A stretch of 64,000 nt of DNA from Quadrisphaera granulorum (GTDB lineage: Bacteria > Actinomycetota > Actinomycetes > Actinomycetales > Quadrisphaeraceae), in assembly GCF_003149145.1 (NCBI RefSeq), contig NZ_QGDQ01000011.1, positions 62,001 to 126,000 on the forward strand, in the 5' to 3' direction. Position 1 is the stretch's first letter. Each line of letters begins with the position of its first letter. Position numbers and translations under genes: made by a program. Positions 44,644-53,079 of this stretch are shown piece after piece. The notes under the pieces are model-generated. The model was given only the letters and a program-made list of their open reading frames with translations, ran no database searches and was not told the DNA's origin.

Positions 44644-46167
44644 TCACCTGCGGGCCTCCGGGACGGGCACGTCGGCAGGCAAGCCAGCCGCCAGCCCCAC
44701 CGACGCCTCCACCAGGCCCTGCCCCGCCGAGCTCGATCGCTGCGCCGCGGCGTAGGACGCCGACAGTCGCCGGTACTGCGGGCTCGCCAGCGCCAGCAGC
44801 GTCACCACCAGCCCCGCCGCGCCGGTGATCACGAAGACGAGGGCGATGGCGCGTGCCTGTCCGGTGCCGAACCAGCTGCCGATGGCCTGGGCGCCCGCGC
44901 CGTCACCGCTCATGAAGGGGACGACGACGAACTGCGTCAGCGGCCCCATGAGGAACGCCGTGATCGGCGCCGCGGACTGCTCCACGCTCTGCGCGAAGCC
45001 GAACACCCGCCCCTGCCGCTCGTAGGGCACCACGCGCTGGAGCACGGTCTGCTCGGCGGCCTCCGCGAACGGCATGAGCAGCATGAAGACCGCCATCGCG
45101 ACCGTCAGGCTGACGATCGAGGAGGCCAGGGGGAAGAGCATCGTGGCTGTCCACGCGGCGACATTGACGAGCAGCAGCAGGCGCACCGGCCGGCTCCCCA
45201 GGCCCCAGCGCGCCACGAGCAGACCCCCGACGATCATCAACGCGCTCAGGCCGCCCCACAGCAACCCCCACACCTGCACCGACACCAGCGACAGGCCGTA
45301 GGCGTCCATGAGTGCCATGAAGCCGCCACCGATGAAGTTGTTGAAGCAGCTGAAGGCGATGAGCGGCACGAGACCCGGCACACCGCGCACCAACCGCCAG
45401 GTGCCGCGCAGGTCGACCCCGCCAGCGCCTCCGCCAGAACCCGGTGCGGCGTCGCCAGAGCCATCGCGTGGGGTGTCTCCAGGCCCCGCGCCCCCACCTG
45501 GGTTCGCAGGCGGCGACTCTCCGGGCACGGGCTCCGGAACAGGCACGCGAGCGAGGTGGACCACCGAGGCGGTCAGCACCACCAGGGCGAGCAGCAGCAC
45601 GTGCAGCATCCCGCCGGAGGCGACCAGCACCCCGCTGATCACGGAGGTGACGAGCATCGAACTGCCGGTGACGGTGCCGACCAGGCCGTTGGCACGGTCG
45701 CGGCGGTCTTCCGGCACGAGCAGCGTCACGAGCGCAGGCAGCGCGATGGCGCGCGGGTTGCCGGCGATGACGCCCAGCATGAGCGCCACGATGAACACCC
45801 ACAGCTGCCAGGAGGTGACATCGCCGAACGCCTCGGGCGGAGTCAGCAGGTACAGCGCCAGGCAGGCGGCGTAGACACCCGCCGACACGAGCGCGGAGAC
45901 CTGCATGACGGTGCGCTTGCGGTAGTTGTCGACGAGGCTCCCGAACCAGATGCCCGTGGCCGCCGTGGCCACCACGAAGATGCCCGCGATCATGCCGGTC
46001 GCGAAGACGGACCGGGTCTCGAGGAAGACCCAGAACGTGATGGCGAACCAGACCGTGTAGTTGATGACGAAGACCACGGCGTTGCTCACCAGTAGATGGG
46101 CGAACACCCGCTGGGTGCCGTGGCGCAGGTCCAGCCGAGGCTGCGGGGCGGGGTCGGCGGTGGTCAC
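44644..46167 (-). CDS. MFS transporter, DHA3-like drug efflux type
   Basis: A 507-residue transporter with about twelve helices and a Gly/Pro-rich central loop (about 215-250). WFGSLVDNYRKRTVMQVS is the motif A equivalent between helices 2 and 3. EDRRDRANGLVGTVTG and PYERQGRVFGFAQSVEQSAAP are the paired internal motifs of DHA3-type efflux pumps such as the enterobactin or macrolide exporters. GTG 46167 is preceded by GAGGAGAA. It is convergent with the preceding MFS gene; a 57-bp gap between them has no strong hairpin. The substrate is unknown. Confidence 0.9.
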   Translation of the reverse strand: MTTADPAPQPRLDLRHGTQRVFAHLLVSNAVVFVINYTVWFAITFWVFLETRSVFATGMIAGIFVVATAATGIWFGSLVDNYRKRTVMQVSALVSAGVYAACLALYLLTPPEAFGDVTSWQLWVFIVALMLGVIAGNPRAIALPALVTLLVPEDRRDRANGLVGTVTGSSMLVTSVISGVLVASGGMLHVLLLALVVLTASVVHLARVPVPEPVPGESPPANPGGGAGPGDTPRDGSGDAAPGSGGGAGGVDLRGTWRLVRGVPGLVPLIAFSCFNNFIGGGFMALMDAYGLSLVSVQVWGLLWGGLSALMIVGGLLVARWGLGSRPVRLLLLVNVAAWTATMLFPLASSIVSLTVAMAVFMLLMPFAEAAEQTVLQRVVPYERQGRVFGFAQSVEQSAAPITAFLMGPLTQFVVVPFMSGDGAGAQAIGSWFGTGQARAIALVFVITGAAGLVVTLLALASPQYRRLSASYAAAQRSSSAGQGLVEASVGLAAGLPADVPVPEARR

Positions 46168-46247
46168 GGTCTCTTCTCCTCGCCGTAGACGACACCACGA
46201 TGACGGCTTCGGGTCCCGGAAGTCATCGGGTTTCCCGCAGCCCCAGG

Positions 46248-46694
46248 TCAGGAGGCGGCCAGCGGAAGCCCGCCGAGCCAGATCCGGACGTCGAGCAGCT
46301 CGGCGATCAGGGCCGTGAACGCCTCGGCCTGAGCCAGGTGCGCGTCGGCTTCGGGGCCCTGGACCGCCGGGCCGCGGCCGCTCTCGACAGCAGCCCGGCG
46401 CTCGGCAGCGGCCCCGAAGTACAAGGCCCAGCCCTCGACCTCCGGAGCGAGCGCGACCAGCGACTCCCAGACATTGACGGGGCCGCGCCTGCGGCCGCCG
46501 ACCACCTGACGGGCGGCAACGACGGCCGCGCCCGCACGCAGCGCGGCCAGGTGGGCCTCGACGAACCGGTCTGCGGGGTCGGTAGCGGCAGCGGCCAGCG
46601 AGAGTTCCGTGGCAGCGCGTTCGAGCAGCCTGACAGCGCCCGCGGGAGCGGGTGCCTGCGCGGGGCCGCGGCCGCGAGGTCTCACAGCGGCCAC
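46248..46694 (-). CDS. HEPN-like protein of the SAV_6107 type
   Basis: A 148-residue helical protein. RLLERAATELSLAAAATDPADRFVEAHLAALRAGAAVVAARQ and the later VNVWESLVALAPEVEGWALYFGA resemble the actinobacterial SAV_6107-type HEPN family. HEPN domains are four-helix bundles, some of which are RNases. The catalytic R-x4-6-H motif is not obvious here, so activity is doubtful. GTG 46694 begins one nucleotide beyond the DUF6504 stop, so the two are coupled. Their shared promoter has a LexA box. The function is unknown. Confidence 0.75.
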   Translation of the reverse strand: MAAVRPRGRGPAQAPAPAGAVRLLERAATELSLAAAATDPADRFVEAHLAALRAGAAVVAARQVVGGRRRGPVNVWESLVALAPEVEGWALYFGAAAERRAAVESGRGPAVQGPEADAHLAQAEAFTALIAELLDVRIWLGGLPLAAS

Positions 46695-46695
46695 G

Positions 46696-47085
46696 TCAGT
46701 CCACCACCCGCACGAGGCGCCAGCAGGCCTCCGCGGTGGAGCCGCTGGTGTCCGTTGACTCCGCGGGCGCACAGGCGAGCTCGAACGTGCCTGGCTCCAC
46801 CCCGAAGCCCGCGCTGGCCGCCACGCGCCACACCTGCTCGTCAGCGGCAGGGCCGGCGGCGCGGCTGCCCGGCTGGCGGACGAGCGCGCTGCTGCCACGC
46901 ACCTCGACAGCCTCTCCGCGCAGCGCCCTGGCCTCCACGCCCTGCCACCAGGGCAGACGCGAGCTCCAGGTGGCCAGCACCTCACGCACCACAAAGAGGC
47001 GGCCGCGCCAGACGAACGCCGTGGGCGCCTCCGGCTCACCCTGCTCGACCTTGACGTGCACAACCTCGTCGAACGACCGGCTCAC
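46696..47085 (-). CDS. DUF6504-family protein, likely SOS-regulated
   Basis: A 129-residue beta-rich protein: SRSFDEVVHVKVEQGEPEAPTAF, WRGRLFVVREVLATW and the C-terminal FELACAPAES...CWRLVRVVD match the DUF6504 family. These proteins are often encoded beside Y-family polymerases or DnaE2 in actinobacteria. GTG 47085 has AGGAGGAG just upstream. The position 72 bp below a perfect SOS box, in the same neighbourhood as dnaE2 and dinB, suggests a DNA-damage role, but no biochemical function is known to me. Confidence 0.75.
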   Translation of the reverse strand: MSRSFDEVVHVKVEQGEPEAPTAFVWRGRLFVVREVLATWSSRLPWWQGVEARALRGEAVEVRGSSALVRQPGSRAAGPAADEQVWRVAASAGFGVEPGTFELACAPAESTDTSGSTAEACWRLVRVVD

Positions 47086-47156
47086 AGCTCCTCCTCCTGA
47101 GGCACTGGCGGCGCGGCCCCGGGGCTTCCCCTCCCCGGTGACCGCGCCCACCGCCA

Positions 47157-47172
47157 TCGAACACGCGTTCGA
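47157..47172. promoter_or_regulatory. SOS (LexA) box upstream of DUF6504-HEPN
   Basis: TCGAACACGCGTTCGA is a perfect TCGAAC-N4-GTTCGA LexA palindrome, 72 bp before the DUF6504 start and 179 bp before the divergent CrtA-like gene. On the reverse strand TTGATG, 17 nt and TTCACT stand just upstream of it as a possible promoter. The remainder of this 265-bp gap shows nothing else. Confidence 0.85.
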
Positions 47173-47338
47173 CGAGAGCAGTGAATCGGTGATCCCGCTC
47201 GCCATCAACCCGCTGTCCACGTCGACGACGCTGCCACCGGGGTCTGACAACCGGGCCCCACCTGCGGTGACGCCCCGGAGAGCAGTGGATGGCGATCGGG
47301 TGAGCACGCTCGGGAAGCCCACCCGCGCGAGCCGCGGC

Positions 47339-47344
47339 TACCGT
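47339..47344 (+). promoter_or_regulatory. -10 element of a likely leaderless promoter (CrtA-like gene)
   Basis: TACCGT ends 6 nt before GTG 47351, with no Shine-Dalgarno sequence. This supports that start for the CrtA-like gene and for the head of the carotenoid operon. Confidence 0.45.
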
Positions 47345-47350
47345 GCTTCC

Positions 47351-48076
47351 GTGGCATCCGAGCGCTCCGACGACGGCGGGGGCGCCGTCCGCGTGCGCGC
47401 GGTCCTGCACCTGTGGCGGGTGCCGACACCCGCGGTCCCCGCCGCCATCGCGAGGATGGCGCTGGACCGTCGCCACCTGCGCGCGAGCGGAGCTGCCTTC
47501 TGGAAGCTGCTCGGCACCGGCAACGGGCGCACCTTCACCCCTCGCGACGCCGACCCCCACCAATGGGCCGTGCTCACCACCTGGGACGACGACGCCGCCG
47601 CGGCCGCCTTCGAGAGATCGCCCACGGTCCGCGCCTGGGACCGGCTGGCCGCCGAGCGCCTCCGGGTGGAGATGGTGCCGGTCGCCAGCCGCGGGCAGTG
47701 GTCGCGGCGGGAGCCGTTCGGCACACCCGCGCCGTCCCGCGCGGGCGCGACAGGTCCGGTGGCGAGCATCACCCGGGCGCGCATCCGCCTGGGCCGTGGC
47801 CGCTCCTTCTGGGGCGCTGTGCCCCCTGTCTCGAGCGACCTGCACGCCGTTCCCGGCCTGCGGCTCGCGGTGGGCATCGGCGAGGCGCCCATCGGGCTGC
47901 AGGGCACGTTCAGCCTCTGGAACAACTCCGCCTCCCTGCGCGACTTCGCGCACCGGCGCTCCGCCCACCGCGAGGTCGTGGCGCGCACCGCCCGCGAGCG
48001 GTGGTACGTCGAGGAGCTCTTCGCCCGCTTCTCCGTCACCTCACTGGACGGCACGCATCACGGGAGGACGCCGTGA
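47351..48076 (+). CDS. CrtA-like (spheroidene monooxygenase family) carotenoid oxygenase
   Basis: A 241-residue protein resembling the haem-containing spheroidene monooxygenase CrtA, which adds keto or hydroxyl groups to acyclic carotenoids. Visible family marks are FWKLLGTGNGRTFTPRDADPHQWAVLTTWDD, ITRARIRLGRGRSFWGAVPPV, GIGEAPIGLQGTFSLW and ARERWYVEELFARFSV. It heads four plus-strand genes that look like carotenoid tailoring. The GTG at 47351 follows TACCGT by 6 nt. The stop overlaps the next GTG by 4 nt. The exact product is an inference. Confidence 0.8.
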   Translation: MASERSDDGGGAVRVRAVLHLWRVPTPAVPAAIARMALDRRHLRASGAAFWKLLGTGNGRTFTPRDADPHQWAVLTTWDDDAAAAAFERSPTVRAWDRLAAERLRVEMVPVASRGQWSRREPFGTPAPSRAGATGPVASITRARIRLGRGRSFWGAVPPVSSDLHAVPGLRLAVGIGEAPIGLQGTFSLWNNSASLRDFAHRRSAHREVVARTARERWYVEELFARFSVTSLDGTHHGRTP

Positions 48077-48936
48077 GCGCCACCGAGGCCGTCCCGCTGC
48101 GCCGACCGCTGGCCGTCACGGGCGGGCAGCGCGTCGCGCTGCTGCTGGCGGCCGTCGCCGTCGTCGTCCAGATCACCTACCCGCTGCTGTCCGGCCATGT
48201 ACTCATCACGGCCACCGTGACGAGCGTGCTCGTGTTCGCGGCGGCGTCGCTGATCAGCGCCCTCGCCACCCACGGCCTGCGCGCCGCGGCGGCGCTCGCA
48301 CTCGGTGCGGGCGGCGTCGGGCTGCTCGCCGAGGCGGTGGGCGTGAGCACCGGCTTTCCCTTCGGCGACTACGCCTACGCGGGCACGCTGCGCCCGCAGG
48401 TCCTCGGTGTCCCGGCGGTCGTCCCGGCCGCCTGGCTCATGATGGCGTGGCCGACGATGCTCGCCGGTCGCTCCGTGGTCGACCTGCTGCGCCGCCGCTT
48501 CGGGCCCGTGCCGCACTGGGCCGCGGTACCGCTGGCCGCGTGGCTGCTCACGGCGTGGGACCTCTCACTGGACCCGCAGATGGTCGCCGCAGGGCACTGG
48601 AGCTGGGAGCACCCCGCTCCGGCGCTGCCGGGCATCCCCGGCATCCCGCTGACCAACTACGCCGGCTGGTTGCTCGTCTCGCTGGTCGTGCACGCCGTGC
48701 TGCACGTCGGTGTGCCCCGTGGCGTGCGGCGCGGGGTGGCACCGGGTGCAGCGATCGGGGCCGGCGCTCCCGCGCTGCTGCTGGGCTGGACCTGGCTAGG
48801 GTCAGCCCTCGGCAACGCGGTCTTCTTCGGTCGGCCGTGGGTGGCTCTGTGGGTGTTCGTGGCCATGGGCCTGGTGGCCCTGCCGGCGCTCGCGCACCTG
48901 AGGCACCGCGCCCCTGGGCGCTCCCCCACCTCGTGA
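48073..48936 (+). CDS. CruF/DUF422-type carotenoid hydratase-like membrane protein
   Basis: A 287-residue membrane protein with about seven or eight helices. EAVGVSTGFPFGDYAYAGTLRPQVLGVPAVVPAAW and AWDLSLDPQMVAAGHWSWEHPAPALPGIPGIPLTNYAGW are the two defining blocks of the carotenoid biosynthesis protein family (CruF, bisanhydrobacterioruberin hydratase), which hydrates the carotenoid 1,2 double bond. The Asp-rich DLSLDPQM is probably catalytic. It fits a hydration step before glycosylation by the next enzyme. Confidence 0.88.
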   Translation: MSATEAVPLRRPLAVTGGQRVALLLAAVAVVVQITYPLLSGHVLITATVTSVLVFAAASLISALATHGLRAAAALALGAGGVGLLAEAVGVSTGFPFGDYAYAGTLRPQVLGVPAVVPAAWLMMAWPTMLAGRSVVDLLRRRFGPVPHWAAVPLAAWLLTAWDLSLDPQMVAAGHWSWEHPAPALPGIPGIPLTNYAGWLLVSLVVHAVLHVGVPRGVRRGVAPGAAIGAGAPALLLGWTWLGSALGNAVFFGRPWVALWVFVAMGLVALPALAHLRHRAPGRSPTS

Positions 48937-48955
48937 GCGCCCGGGTGAGCGCCGG

Positions 48956-50080
48956 GTGAGTGCCGCGGAGCGGCTGGTGCGGGCCGGCAGCGCCGTCGCC
49001 GTCGTCGTCGCCCTGCACACCGCCGTCAACGCAGCGCTGCTGCGCCGCCCTCTCACCGCGCCACCGCCCGTGGCCGAGCGGGTCAGCGTGCTGCTGCCCG
49101 TGCGCGACGAGGCGCACCAGGTGGGCGGCGCCCTCGCGGCGGCGCTCGCGAGCACAGGCGTGCCCGATTTGGAGGTGCTGGTCCTCGACGACGGCTCGCG
49201 CGACGGCACCGCGGCCACGGCACGCGACGCCGCGGACGGTGATCCGCGGGTGCGCCTGCTGACGGGCGCACCGCTCGCGCCGGGCTGGCTCGGCAAGCCC
49301 CACGCGCTGGCGCAGCTGGCGGCCGCGGCCTCGGGATCGGTGCTCGTCTGTCTGGACGCCGACGTGCGGCTGGCCCCGCATGCCCTGGCGGCCACCGTCG
49401 ACCTGCTGCGTCGCCACCGACTCGACCTCGTCAGCCCGTACCCCCGGCAGCTGGCGCTCACGCCGGCCGAGCGGCTGGTGCAGCCGCTGCTGCAGTGGAG
49501 CTGGCTGGCCACGCTGCCACTGCGGCTGGCTGAGCGGTCGGCCAGGCCGTCGCTCTCGGCGGCGAACGGGCAGCTCATGGCGCTGGACGCCGCCGCGCTG
49601 GTACGAGCCGGCGGCTTCGCGGCGGTGAAGTCCGAGGTTCTCGACGACGTCGCCCTCGTCCGCGCGATCAAAGCCGTCGGCGGACGGGGCGGGGTCGCGG
49701 ACGGGACGGACCTGGCCACCTGCCGGATGTACGACGGCTGGCCAGCGCTGCGTGACGGGTACGCGAAGTCGCTGTGGTCGGCGAGCGGCTCACCCGCGGG
49801 CGCGGCGTTGCTGGTCGGCCTACTCGGGGCCGTGTTCGTGCTGCCCGCCGTGGCGGCGCTGACCGGCATCGGCAGTCGCTCGGGTCGCTGGGTGGGCGTG
49901 CTCGGGTACGCCGCGGGCGTCGCCTCCCGGGTCATCGCCGCGCGCCGCACGGGCGGGCGGGCCTGGCCCGACGCCCTCGCGCACCCCGTGTCGGTCGCGG
50001 TGCTGTGCGGCCTGGTGGTGCGCTCGTGGCGGCTGCGCCGCTCCGGCGGTCTGTCATGGAAGGGCCGGGCGCTGCCCTGA
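48956..50080 (+). CDS. Family 2 glycosyltransferase, carotenoid-type
   Basis: A 374-residue membrane-associated glycosyltransferase. One N-terminal helix is followed by a GT-A fold: VSVLLPVRDEAHQVGGAL, EVLVLDDGSRDGTAATARD, GKPHALAQLAAAASGSVLVCLDADVRL with the DxD-type motif, and a QxxRW-like region further on. Two or three C-terminal helices end it. The placement after CruF fits the CruG role of adding a sugar to the hydroxylated end. GTG 48956 follows three near copies of GTGAGCGCC, so the exact start is slightly uncertain. Confidence 0.85.
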   Translation: MSAAERLVRAGSAVAVVVALHTAVNAALLRRPLTAPPPVAERVSVLLPVRDEAHQVGGALAAALASTGVPDLEVLVLDDGSRDGTAATARDAADGDPRVRLLTGAPLAPGWLGKPHALAQLAAAASGSVLVCLDADVRLAPHALAATVDLLRRHRLDLVSPYPRQLALTPAERLVQPLLQWSWLATLPLRLAERSARPSLSAANGQLMALDAAALVRAGGFAAVKSEVLDDVALVRAIKAVGGRGGVADGTDLATCRMYDGWPALRDGYAKSLWSASGSPAGAALLVGLLGAVFVLPAVAALTGIGSRSGRWVGVLGYAAGVASRVIAARRTGGRAWPDALAHPVSVAVLCGLVVRSWRLRRSGGLSWKGRALP

Positions 50081-50094
50081 CGTCAGCGGGCGCC

Positions 50095-50100
50095 TACCGT
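50095..50100 (+). promoter_or_regulatory. -10 element before the CrtI-family gene
   Basis: TACCGT stands 7 nt before GTG 50108 and no Shine-Dalgarno sequence is present. This favours the internal GTG 50108 over GTG 50099 as the true start, with a leaderless transcript. Confidence 0.4.
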
Positions 50101-50107
50101 GGCGGAC

Positions 50108-51616
50108 GTGGCCCGGGTGATCGTCGTGGGCGCGGGCCTGGGCGGGCTCGCCGCTGCCGCGCGCCTGGCCGCCCTCGGCCACAGCGTCACCGTCTGCGAG
50201 CAGGCTGAGACCGTCGGCGGCAAGCTCGGCTGGTACGAGCGCGACGGCTTCGCCTTCGACACCGGCCCGAGCCTGCTGACCTGGCCCGACCAGCTGCGCC
50301 GCCTCTTCTCCGCCACCGGTACGCCCCTGGAGCAGTCCCTGGCGCTGCAGCCGGTCGCGCCCACCGACCACCGCTTCACCGACGGCAGCCGCCTCCACCT
50401 CGACGACGACCTCGGCCCCGGCTGGCGCCGTCTCCTCGAGCGCGCGCGCCGCATCTGGGACGCCACCGAGGGCCCGTTCCTGAGCCGACCGCTGCACGGC
50501 CCACGCACCCTTGCGGTCCTCGCCGCGCGCCCAGGCGGCCTGTGCGACATCGTGACCATCGCCCCCGGCACCTCGCTGCGCGCCCTGGCCGAAGCCCACC
50601 TCGACGATCCGCGCCACGTCGCCCTCGTCGACCGGATGGCCACGTACACCGGCTCCGACCCGCGCCGCGCGCCCGCGGCGCTCGCGTCAGTGCTGCACCT
50701 GGAGCTGAGCGGTGGCTCCTGGTACGTCCCCGGCGGCCTGCGCCGCGTGGTCGACGCCGTCGAGGAGCGCGCCCGCGAGCGCGGCGCGCACCTCCGCACG
50801 GCCACGCGCGTCGAGGAGGTGCTCCTCACCGGTGGGCGGGTCGTGGGCGTGCGCCTGGAAGGCGGGGAGCACCTGGCCGCGGACGTCGTCGTCGTCAATG
50901 CCGACGCCTCAGCGCTCTACGGCGTGCGCACCCCACCCGGCCAGCCAGCTCTGCTCCCCCTGGCAGGCCGGACGCGCAGCGCCCGCGCGGGCCTCGCGGC
51001 CACCACGCCGTCGCTGAGCGGCTTCGTGCTGCTGCTGGCCCTGCGCGAGCGCACGCCCGACCTCGCCCATCACACGGTGCTGTTCCCGCCCCTGGACGGC
51101 CTCGGCTACGACGACGAGTTCGACGCCGTCTTCGGCTCAGGACGACGACGCGGGCGGCCCAGCGCCGTCCCCGAACCGGCGGTGTACGTCAGCGCCCCCA
51201 ACGACCCGGCGCTGCGCCCGAACGACGACTCCGAGGCGTGGTTCGTGCTGGTCAACGCCCCCCGGCACTCCCCGCACGACCCCCGCGCGGGCGTCGATTG
51301 GCGCGCGCCGGGGTTCGCGGACGCCTACGCCGACCACGTGCTCGCCGTCATGGCGCGCCGCGGCCTTGACGTGCGCGGGCGGGTGCTGTGGCGCCACGTC
51401 CGCACCCCGGCTGACCTCGAGCGCGCCACCGGCAGCGTCGGCGGGTCGATCTATGGCTCCTCCAGCAACGGGGCCCGCGCGGCGTTCCTGCGCCCCGCCA
51501 ACCGCTCGCGGGTGCCCGGGCTGCTCCTGGTGGGCGGGTCGAGCCATCCCGGCGGTGGCATCCCGCTGGTGCTCGCCTCGGCGGAGATCACGGCGGGGCT
51601 GGTCGGCGCGCCCTGA
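50108..51616 (+). CDS. CrtI/CrtD-family carotenoid desaturase or ketolase
   Basis: A 502-residue FAD-dependent enzyme. The N-terminal dinucleotide fold VIVVGAGLGGLAAAARLAALGHSVTVCE is intact, followed by GGKLGWYERDGFAFDTGPSLLT, the phytoene-desaturase motif. The C-terminal VGGSIYGSSSNGARAAFLRPANRS and LLLVGGSSHPGGGIPLVLASAEI form the FAD end of the family. Close relatives dehydrogenate, or in the CrtO group ketolate, carotenoids. The neighbours suggest a late modification such as 3,4-desaturation. The start could also be GTG 50099, three residues earlier. Confidence 0.87.
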   Translation: MARVIVVGAGLGGLAAAARLAALGHSVTVCEQAETVGGKLGWYERDGFAFDTGPSLLTWPDQLRRLFSATGTPLEQSLALQPVAPTDHRFTDGSRLHLDDDLGPGWRRLLERARRIWDATEGPFLSRPLHGPRTLAVLAARPGGLCDIVTIAPGTSLRALAEAHLDDPRHVALVDRMATYTGSDPRRAPAALASVLHLELSGGSWYVPGGLRRVVDAVEERARERGAHLRTATRVEEVLLTGGRVVGVRLEGGEHLAADVVVVNADASALYGVRTPPGQPALLPLAGRTRSARAGLAATTPSLSGFVLLLALRERTPDLAHHTVLFPPLDGLGYDDEFDAVFGSGRRRGRPSAVPEPAVYVSAPNDPALRPNDDSEAWFVLVNAPRHSPHDPRAGVDWRAPGFADAYADHVLAVMARRGLDVRGRVLWRHVRTPADLERATGSVGGSIYGSSSNGARAAFLRPANRSRVPGLLLVGGSSHPGGGIPLVLASAEITAGLVGAP

Positions 51617-51791
51617 CCTTCCGGCAGGACCGGTGCAGGACCAAAGCAAGACGACGACGACGGCGACGGCCGTCCGGGTGACGCCGCGGCGACGCGCTGC
51701 AGGTGACACCTCGACGTGCCGATGCCCAGAGCGCGGCAGCCGCACAGGCTGACTCGCCCGGTACCTGAGCTGTCGATCGGAAGAGGTCACT

Positions 51792-51998
51792 GTGGACACC
51801 ACCGCTCTGCTGAACATCGTCGGAGTTGCCGGGCTGGGCGCGTTCGTCGTGGTTGCTGCGTCCTGGCTGGAGCGCTCGCTGCGCGGCCGCCAGCCCATCC
51901 CCGCCCGCGACCTCCTGGTGCGCCCCGATGGTCAGCACGAGACCACGCCCGCCGAGGCCTTCCAGCACGCCGAGGGCGCGTCCGCCTGGACGCGCTGA
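51792..51998 (+). CDS. Small membrane protein with SAWTR tail (copy A)
   Basis: A 68-residue protein with one transmembrane helix (about 6-26, LLNIVGVAGLGAFVVVAASW) and a polar C-terminal tail ending EAFQHAEGASAWTR. GTG 51792 has AAGAGG about 8 nt upstream. A second small protein 150 bp downstream ends almost identically. Neither has a family I recognise. Confidence 0.65.
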   Translation: MDTTALLNIVGVAGLGAFVVVAASWLERSLRGRQPIPARDLLVRPDGQHETTPAEAFQHAEGASAWTR

Positions 51999-52150
51999 GT
52001 GCCCGGTCGGCGGCGCTGACGACGCGCTGACGGCACCGCCGCGCCGCACTCATCGGTGCTGGAGGCCCCCGCCCCGTACCCGTACCCGTAGCGTCGTGAT
52101 CGACCGGCCGGTCTCGAACCGGCGGCAGGGTGATCACTTCGGAGGTCGTC

Positions 52151-52378
52151 GTGTTCGGTGGGCTTGCGGAATTGCTGCTCGTGGCCGCGATGCTGGGTCT
52201 GCTCCTGGTCGGTCTGCTCGTCTTCGCCGCCACCGTGCTCGTGCGGCGGGCTCGCCGCGGCACGCTGCGTACGCCGCGAGACGGCTTCGCGCGGGCCGGC
52301 GAGGAGCGCGGGCTGCCCCTGAGTGAGGCCTACGAGCAGGCCAACGCCAGCTCGGCCTGGACCCGCACGACGCCCTGA
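52151..52378 (+). CDS. Small membrane protein with SAWTR tail (copy B)
   Basis: A 75-residue protein with one long hydrophobic helix (about 6-29, LLLVAAMLGLLLVGLLVFAATVLV), then basic residues and a tail PLSEAYEQANASSAWTRTTP. Its pattern EA-aromatic-x-x-A-x-x-SAWTR is shared with the upstream small protein, so the two are paralogues or share a binding motif. GTG 52151 was chosen because GGAGG lies 5 nt upstream; an earlier in-frame GTG (52130) has no ribosome site. Confidence 0.6.
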   Translation: MFGGLAELLLVAAMLGLLLVGLLVFAATVLVRRARRGTLRTPRDGFARAGEERGLPLSEAYEQANASSAWTRTTP

Positions 52379-52386
52379 CAGCTGGG

Positions 52387-53079
52387 CTAGCTGTACTGCC
52401 CCGGGAGGTTGGTGACGCGGGTGATCGGGGGTTGGCCGTTGAGCGCGGTGTGGGGTCGGTGGTGGTTGTAGCGATGCTGTCAGAGTTGGAACGCGGCGTT
52501 CCGGTCGGTGTCTGAGGCGTAGGCGACGGCGTAGGCCCATTCGTCGGCGTAGGTGCGGTGGTATCGCTCGACCTTCCCGTTCGTCTGTGGCCGGTAGGCA
52601 CGGGTCCGCTTGTGCGTGATGTCGTCGCCGAGGGCGGCGGCGAACGCGTTGGATCGGTAGCAGGAGCCGTTGTCGGTCAGGACCCGTTCGACGGTGATGC
52701 CGCGGGCGGTGAACCAGGCGTTCGCGCGGGTCCAGAATCCGGCTGCGGTGTCTTTCTTCTCGTCGGTGAGGATCTCGCTGTAGGCGAGGCGGCTGTGGTC
52801 GTCGACCGCGGAGTGGATGAAGTGGTAGCCGGTCACGAGTCGGTGCTGGGTCCCGCGGGCGCGCATCGCCGCGTTCTGTCGGGCCTTGCCGATCTGCCGG
52901 CCGACGACTCGATGTCCGCCGCCGTCAGGGATCTTCCCGAGCTTCTTCACGTCCACATGGACGAGCTCGCCAGGGCGTTCACGTTCGTACCGGCGGATCA
53001 CCCGCCCGGACGCGCGGTCGAGCCAGGTCAGCTTCGCGAGCCCGTATCGGGACAGCACCCGGTGGACGGTCGAGGTCGC
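52387..53079 (-). pseudogene. IS481-type transposase, truncated and with an internal stop
   Basis: The reverse strand encodes the C-terminal two thirds of an IS481-like DDE transposase. TSTVHRVLSRYGL (HTH end), RRYERERPGELVHVDVKKLGKIPDGGGHR, the integrase core VDDHSRLAYSEILTDE and VLTDNGSCYRSNAF, and KRTRAYRPQTNGKVERYHRTYADEWAYA are clear. An in-frame TGA stands at 52480-52482, where relatives have Trp. The remaining HRYNHHRPHTALNGQPPI continues in frame to 52387. The N-terminus is missing and is replaced by a transporter fragment. It is therefore a dead insertion-sequence remnant. No terminal inverted repeats were identified. Confidence 0.85.

Noticed and set aside
52102-52113. GACCGGCCGGTC palindrome and the following TCGAACC as part of a tRNA
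   Set aside because: No acceptor or anticodon stem can be built around it; it is a short GC palindrome only.
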